This document shows, in pieces, positions 40,476 to 42,746 of a stretch of DNA of 42,746 nucleotides. This DNA comes from Stygiolobus sp037389425 (GTDB lineage: Archaea > Thermoproteota > Thermoprotei_A > Sulfolobales > Sulfolobaceae). A program made the position numbers and the translations under genes. The DNA lies in contig NZ_JBBHKR010000043.1 in NCBI RefSeq assembly GCF_037389425.1, positions 1 to 42,746 of the forward strand. Reading direction: 5' to 3'. Below the pieces are notes generated by a model. That model had not been told where the DNA came from and made no database searches. It saw nothing but the letters and a program-made list of their open reading frames with translations. Numbering within the stretch: position 1 is the stretch's first letter; every line of letters starts with the position of its first letter.

Positions 40476-41369
40476 ATGTCAAACGAACAACAAAAAGTGG
40501 AAGAACAAGAGAACATTTTCGAATTGCTTGAAAAAGCTAAGGACATATTCAAGCAGTATGGAACATTCTTAGGAGAGTTTAAAGCACAAAAAGTTGTATT
40601 CATAGGTGACACACACGGTGCAATTGATATTACTAAATACGCCTTTGACAACTTTTACGATAAAGTAGATCTAATGGTATTCCTAGGCGATTATGTAGAT
40701 AGATACCCGCCTCTAGGTGTTGAAAATTTACAACTTATATTAGAAAAAATGGTTCAAACGGATGGTAAAAAGGTTCTGGTTTTACGCGGAAATCACGAGA
40801 GCCCAATTACAAACTATTATTACGGCTTCTATGATGAAGTGAAGCAAAAGTTTGGTGACGAGAATGTGTACGAAAAATTCAAAGACTTCTTCTCTTACAT
40901 GCCTTACGCAGCCGTAGTTAACGGATATTTTTGTGTTCATGGAGGTTTACCGTCTAAAGTCGATAGTGACGGAAATCTAGTCTTAGGTATTAATAGCGTA
41001 GATGATATTAAAAAATTGCCTTACCCAGATACTGAACCTTCGGATACTATAGCAATGCAGTTGCTTTGGAATGATCCAAGAGAAGGATTAGAAGAGCTCA
41101 CATTTGTGCCAAACATAAGAGGTGAGGGAATTTACTACTTCGGGAAAAAAGTAGTGGACCAGTTCCTGTCACAAACAGGTCTTAAGGGGATTATAAGAGG
41201 GCACGAGGCTGTAGACGGATTTAGGATCGATATAGATAAAAAGATAATAACAGTGTTCTCTAGCGTATACCACGGTCAGTCTGCGGGAATATTGTATATA
41301 AATGGAGATGAAATAAAAAGAATATTTATAGGTCAGGATAAAACAATTTATGAACTAAACGGACTGTAA
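40476..41369 (+). CDS. PPP-family serine/threonine protein phosphatase (PP1-arch type)
   Basis: 297 residues. All core PPP motifs are present: GDTHG (44-48), GDYVDR (71-76), RGNHES (104-109), VHGGLPS and RGHE, providing the two-metal site and the catalytic His. A short helical extension (about 1-35) precedes the domain. It removes phosphate from Ser/Thr proteins in the cytoplasm; Sulfolobus PP1-arch is the characterised relative and acts in phospho-signalling with archaeal kinases. Monocistronic, with its own TATA box, and convergent with the gluconate dehydratase gene across the IS insertion. Confidence 0.9.
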   Translation: MSNEQQKVEEQENIFELLEKAKDIFKQYGTFLGEFKAQKVVFIGDTHGAIDITKYAFDNFYDKVDLMVFLGDYVDRYPPLGVENLQLILEKMVQTDGKKVLVLRGNHESPITNYYYGFYDEVKQKFGDENVYEKFKDFFSYMPYAAVVNGYFCVHGGLPSKVDSDGNLVLGINSVDDIKKLPYPDTEPSDTIAMQLLWNDPREGLEELTFVPNIRGEGIYYFGKKVVDQFLSQTGLKGIIRGHEAVDGFRIDIDKKIITVFSSVYHGQSAGILYINGDEIKRIFIGQDKTIYELNGL

Positions 41370-41390
41370 AAGAAATGAAAAATCAGTTTT

Positions 41391-41411
41391 AGCTTAAAAA
41401 CATTTTTAGCT
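41391..41411. terminator. Hairpin-like inverted repeat between the phosphatase and (originally) gluconate dehydratase
   Basis: AGCTTAAAAA (41391-41400) and TTTTTAGCT (41403-41411) can pair with one bulge, giving T runs on both strands. Before the insertion it lay right after the gluconate dehydratase stop, so it could have ended both convergent genes. Confidence 0.3.
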
Positions 41412-41415
41412 GAAA
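41407..41415 (+). repeat. Left target-site duplication of the IS
   Basis: TAGCTGAAA borders the element and is repeated exactly at 42473-42481. Confidence 0.8.
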
Positions 41416-41434
41416 TGCTTTGTTGATCTCTTCA
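41416..41434 (+). repeat. Left terminal inverted repeat of the IS
   Basis: TGCTTTGTTGATCTCTTCA; pairs at 14 of 19 positions with the right end. Confidence 0.75.
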
Positions 41435-41510
41435 ATTTATTTCATAAGCATGATATGATACACTGAGAATTTTTCAGTAATTAATATTTATTTCAACGTT
41501 ATTCGCAAGC

Positions 41511-42410
41511 TTACACTCTAATACCCGGAGCTCTACCAACTAAGGAATTAGCCAAGCGGAGCATCCGTGCATAAGCCCAGAACTTGAGCTTAGCCTCAAC
41601 CACTTGTCCCAAAAAGCTTGTAGCCCTGACGGATTCCCCAAAAGTACGCTTCACAGCTGAGAATAAGGATTCAATTCTCCACCTAACACCGTAACCCTTT
41701 TCCTCCCTCCAACGATTATAGCCCAATCTCTTGAACTCCCTTACGGTCTTTCTCCTAGTAGGATGGCCACGCCTAGTAGAAGCGTTCTTCCTAGGTGGGA
41801 CAACGACCTCAACCCCGGTCTTGTAAACCTCATTGGCATCATAAGCTTTATCTCCGTAAAATTTCTTGACTTTCTTTCCCTTGTCTTGTAAATCCTTAAC
41901 TGTCTTAACTGCTGTCTCAACCTCGTTGGTGGTTACTTCGGCGTTTATTATGTTGAATTGGTCTTTATCCATTACTATTTCGATCTTGAGGAATTTTGAG
42001 TCCTTGGTTTTACCCCACTTTGCTATGATGTATTGTCCTCCCTTGTTTGTGCTTATTCCCGTTGCGTCTGCTATTACTTCCAGCTCGTCGTTTGCTTCTG
42101 GGAATTTTATGTTCATGTTTCTTACTCTTTCCCATATTGTTGAGTAGTCCAGGCTTGTTGGGATGATTTTCAGTCTCTCTAGTGCTCTCAATACTCCTTC
42201 TATGGCCCTATAAGGTAAGAACAAGTGGAGGAATGCTAGGAATTCGTTGAACTCCTTTGGTGCCTTGTAGGTTTTCTTTGCATGTCTATTCTCCTCTGCT
42301 AGTAAATCCCACCAGTGTTCGAAGACGTAGAAGGGGAACATTAGCTTGTATCTCATTATAACGTTCTCGTCGTACTTGTGCCAATCCCTCTTGTACTTAC
42401 TCTTTCCCAT
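41511..42410 (-). CDS. IS5-family DDE transposase
   Basis: 299 residues. Probable catalytic triad: D115 (VIADATGI), D187 (FYGDKAYD) and E247 (RWRIESLFSAVKRTFGE, the Y/R-x-x-x-E-x(6)-K signature of IS4/IS5 enzymes). A Lys/Arg-rich segment at about 205-235 (PPRKNASTRRGHPTRRKTV) probably contacts DNA. No frameshift or internal stop, so it should be active. It occupies most of the 1057-bp element and reads in the same direction as the interrupted gluconate dehydratase gene. Confidence 0.88.
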   Translation of the reverse strand: MGKSKYKRDWHKYDENVIMRYKLMFPFYVFEHWWDLLAEENRHAKKTYKAPKEFNEFLAFLHLFLPYRAIEGVLRALERLKIIPTSLDYSTIWERVRNMNIKFPEANDELEVIADATGISTNKGGQYIIAKWGKTKDSKFLKIEIVMDKDQFNIINAEVTTNEVETAVKTVKDLQDKGKKVKKFYGDKAYDANEVYKTGVEVVVPPRKNASTRRGHPTRRKTVREFKRLGYNRWREEKGYGVRWRIESLFSAVKRTFGESVRATSFLGQVVEAKLKFWAYARMLRLANSLVGRAPGIRV

Positions 42411-42432
42411 GAGTAATACTCGTAATTATTTT

Positions 42433-42746
42433 TTATAAATTTTTGTATAATTCTGAAGTAGCCCACAAAGCATAGCTGAAATGCTTCCATGTACCTTTCA
42501 CTACCCAAACTGGTTCATCTACAACATCCAATTCTCTAGGCTCTACTTGCATACTCTCGATCGCTTTTTCATTTATAGAGACACCTATTCCAGGTTTCTC
42601 AGGAATTTTTACATGTCCGTTATCAACCTTAGTCTCATCATATATTATATCTCTCTTCCACTGAGGGAACCAATCGTAAAAGTTTTCCAGTAAATACAAG
42701 TTTTTAACAGTTGCACTTAACTGTAAGGAATAAGCGTTTTGGACAG
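42433..42746 (-). CDS. gnaD: Gluconate dehydratase (enolase superfamily), C-terminal part with IS-encoded tail
   Basis: The reading frame is open to the window edge, so the N-terminus is outside. The visible part (QNAYSLQLSATVKNL, ENFYDWFPQWKRD, PEKPGIGVSINEKAIESM, DEPVWVVKGTWKHFS) matches the C-terminus of the mandelate racemase/enolase family as in the Sulfolobus gluconate dehydratase of the semi-phosphorylative Entner-Doudoroff pathway. The IS at 41416-42472 split the TAA stop: the native end was ...GTWKHFS-stop (TAA is rebuilt by joining the left flank), but now TA is followed by the IS end, giving 13 extra residues (YALWATSELYKNL) before a new TAA. The catalytic barrel is not cut, so it may still work. 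Confidence 0.8.
   Translation of the reverse strand, partial: VQNAYSLQLSATVKNLYLLENFYDWFPQWKRDIIYDETKVDNGHVKIPEKPGIGVSINEKAIESMQVEPRELDVVDEPVWVVKGTWKHFSYALWATSELYKNL
42454..42472 (-). repeat. Right terminal inverted repeat of the IS, also coding for the gluconate dehydratase tail
   Basis: Reads TGCTTTGTGGGCTACTTCA on the minus strand. Its bases are translated as part of the added tail of the dehydratase. Confidence 0.75.
42473..42481 (+). repeat. Right target-site duplication of the IS
   Basis: TAGCTGAAA; on the minus strand it encodes ...FS and the first two bases of the former stop codon. Confidence 0.8.

Larger units (their letters stand above)
41416..42472 (-). mobile_element. Complete IS5-family insertion sequence, 1057 bp (ISC1058-like in size)
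   Basis: The ends are 19-bp imperfect inverted repeats: TGCTTTGTTGATCTCTTCA at 41416-41434 and, inverted at 42454-42472, TGCTTTGTGGGCTACTTCA; 14 of 19 positions agree. A 9-bp direct repeat TAGCTGAAA borders both ends. One DDE transposase fills the element. Length and structure agree with the Sulfolobus IS5-group element ISC1058 as I remember it; I could not compare sequences. Intact ends, an unbroken transposase and an exact target duplication mean a recent insertion. It lies across the stop codon of the gluconate dehydratase gene. Confidence 0.85.

Noticed and set aside
41407..42486. 14-bp direct repeat TAGCTGAAATGCTT flanking the transposase as the target duplication
   Set aside because: The last five bases (TGCTT) at the left belong to the IS terminal repeat and at the right to the native gene; they agree by chance or target preference. 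The duplication itself is the first 9 bp.
42481..42693. Plus-strand 70-codon frame opposite the gluconate dehydratase
   Set aside because: Shadow of the dehydratase reading frame, which has clear family motifs.

Overview
The window is chromosomal DNA from a thermoacidophilic crenarchaeon of the order Sulfolobales. The evidence is the AT-rich composition, the dense gene packing and the mostly leaderless genes (a TATA-like box about 27-30 bp before the start codon, with no Shine-Dalgarno). Several products are also characteristic of the group: a BadF-type hexokinase, the Agl3 sulfoquinovose synthase, a GAT-QueC fusion, an archaeal PP1-type phosphatase and a gluconate dehydratase. A COX15/CtaA-type heme A synthase suggests aerobic respiration. 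I cannot fix the species from sequence alone. There is no gene-free stretch over about 210 bp, and I see no tRNA, rRNA or CRISPR array.

Region 1-7.1 kb: a truncated metallo-beta-lactamase-fold gene and a small unknown (minus strand), then a glycosyltransferase next to a stand-alone Cas4-like nuclease. A tight operon follows: ThiD/ThiN-like, PfkB kinase, a previously easy-to-miss 37-residue Cys-rich peptide, an RNase Z-like MBL protein and a class II glutamine amidotransferase. Next comes an isolated mini TnpB-like RuvC/zinc-ribbon protein with its own promoter. Region 7-16.9 kb: HDAC-like hydrolase and PepQ (divergent), an aminotransferase/ornithine-cyclodeaminase pair, a wHTH regulator, a minus-strand set (orphan molybdenum hydroxylase large subunit, PUA protein, dolichol-phosphate-sugar synthase type GT2), small proteins, and the GAT-QueC archaeosine enzyme.

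Region 16.9-27.5 kb: a DUF1998-type helicase, a short M48 protease, a zinc alcohol dehydrogenase, a cobalamin block (cbiB-cobS and divergent cobQ), the GMP synthase ATP-PPase subunit, HtpX, a CBS-domain protein with a palindrome-rich promoter, and heme A synthase. Region 27.5-32.8 kb: a likely C/D box guide RNA overlapping the tmcA stop codon, tmcA, MazG, a Cys-containing unknown, gamma-glutamyltranspeptidase and hexokinase.

Region 32.8-38.3 kb is a surface-glycan cluster: agl3 converges on a four-gene operon of flippase, class I FBP aldolase, GT39 membrane glycosyltransferase and sugar nucleotidyltransferase. Region 38.4-42.7 kb holds a small unknown, an APC permease, a PP1-type phosphatase, and a complete 1057-bp IS5-family element inserted exactly across the stop codon of a gluconate dehydratase gene. 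The insertion leaves a 9-bp target duplication and gives the enzyme a 13-residue transposon-encoded tail.

The best candidates for new biology are the mini TnpB-like protein, the 37-residue peptide, the sRNA overlapping tmcA, the stop-codon IS insertion, and the stacked palindromes ahead of the CBS gene.
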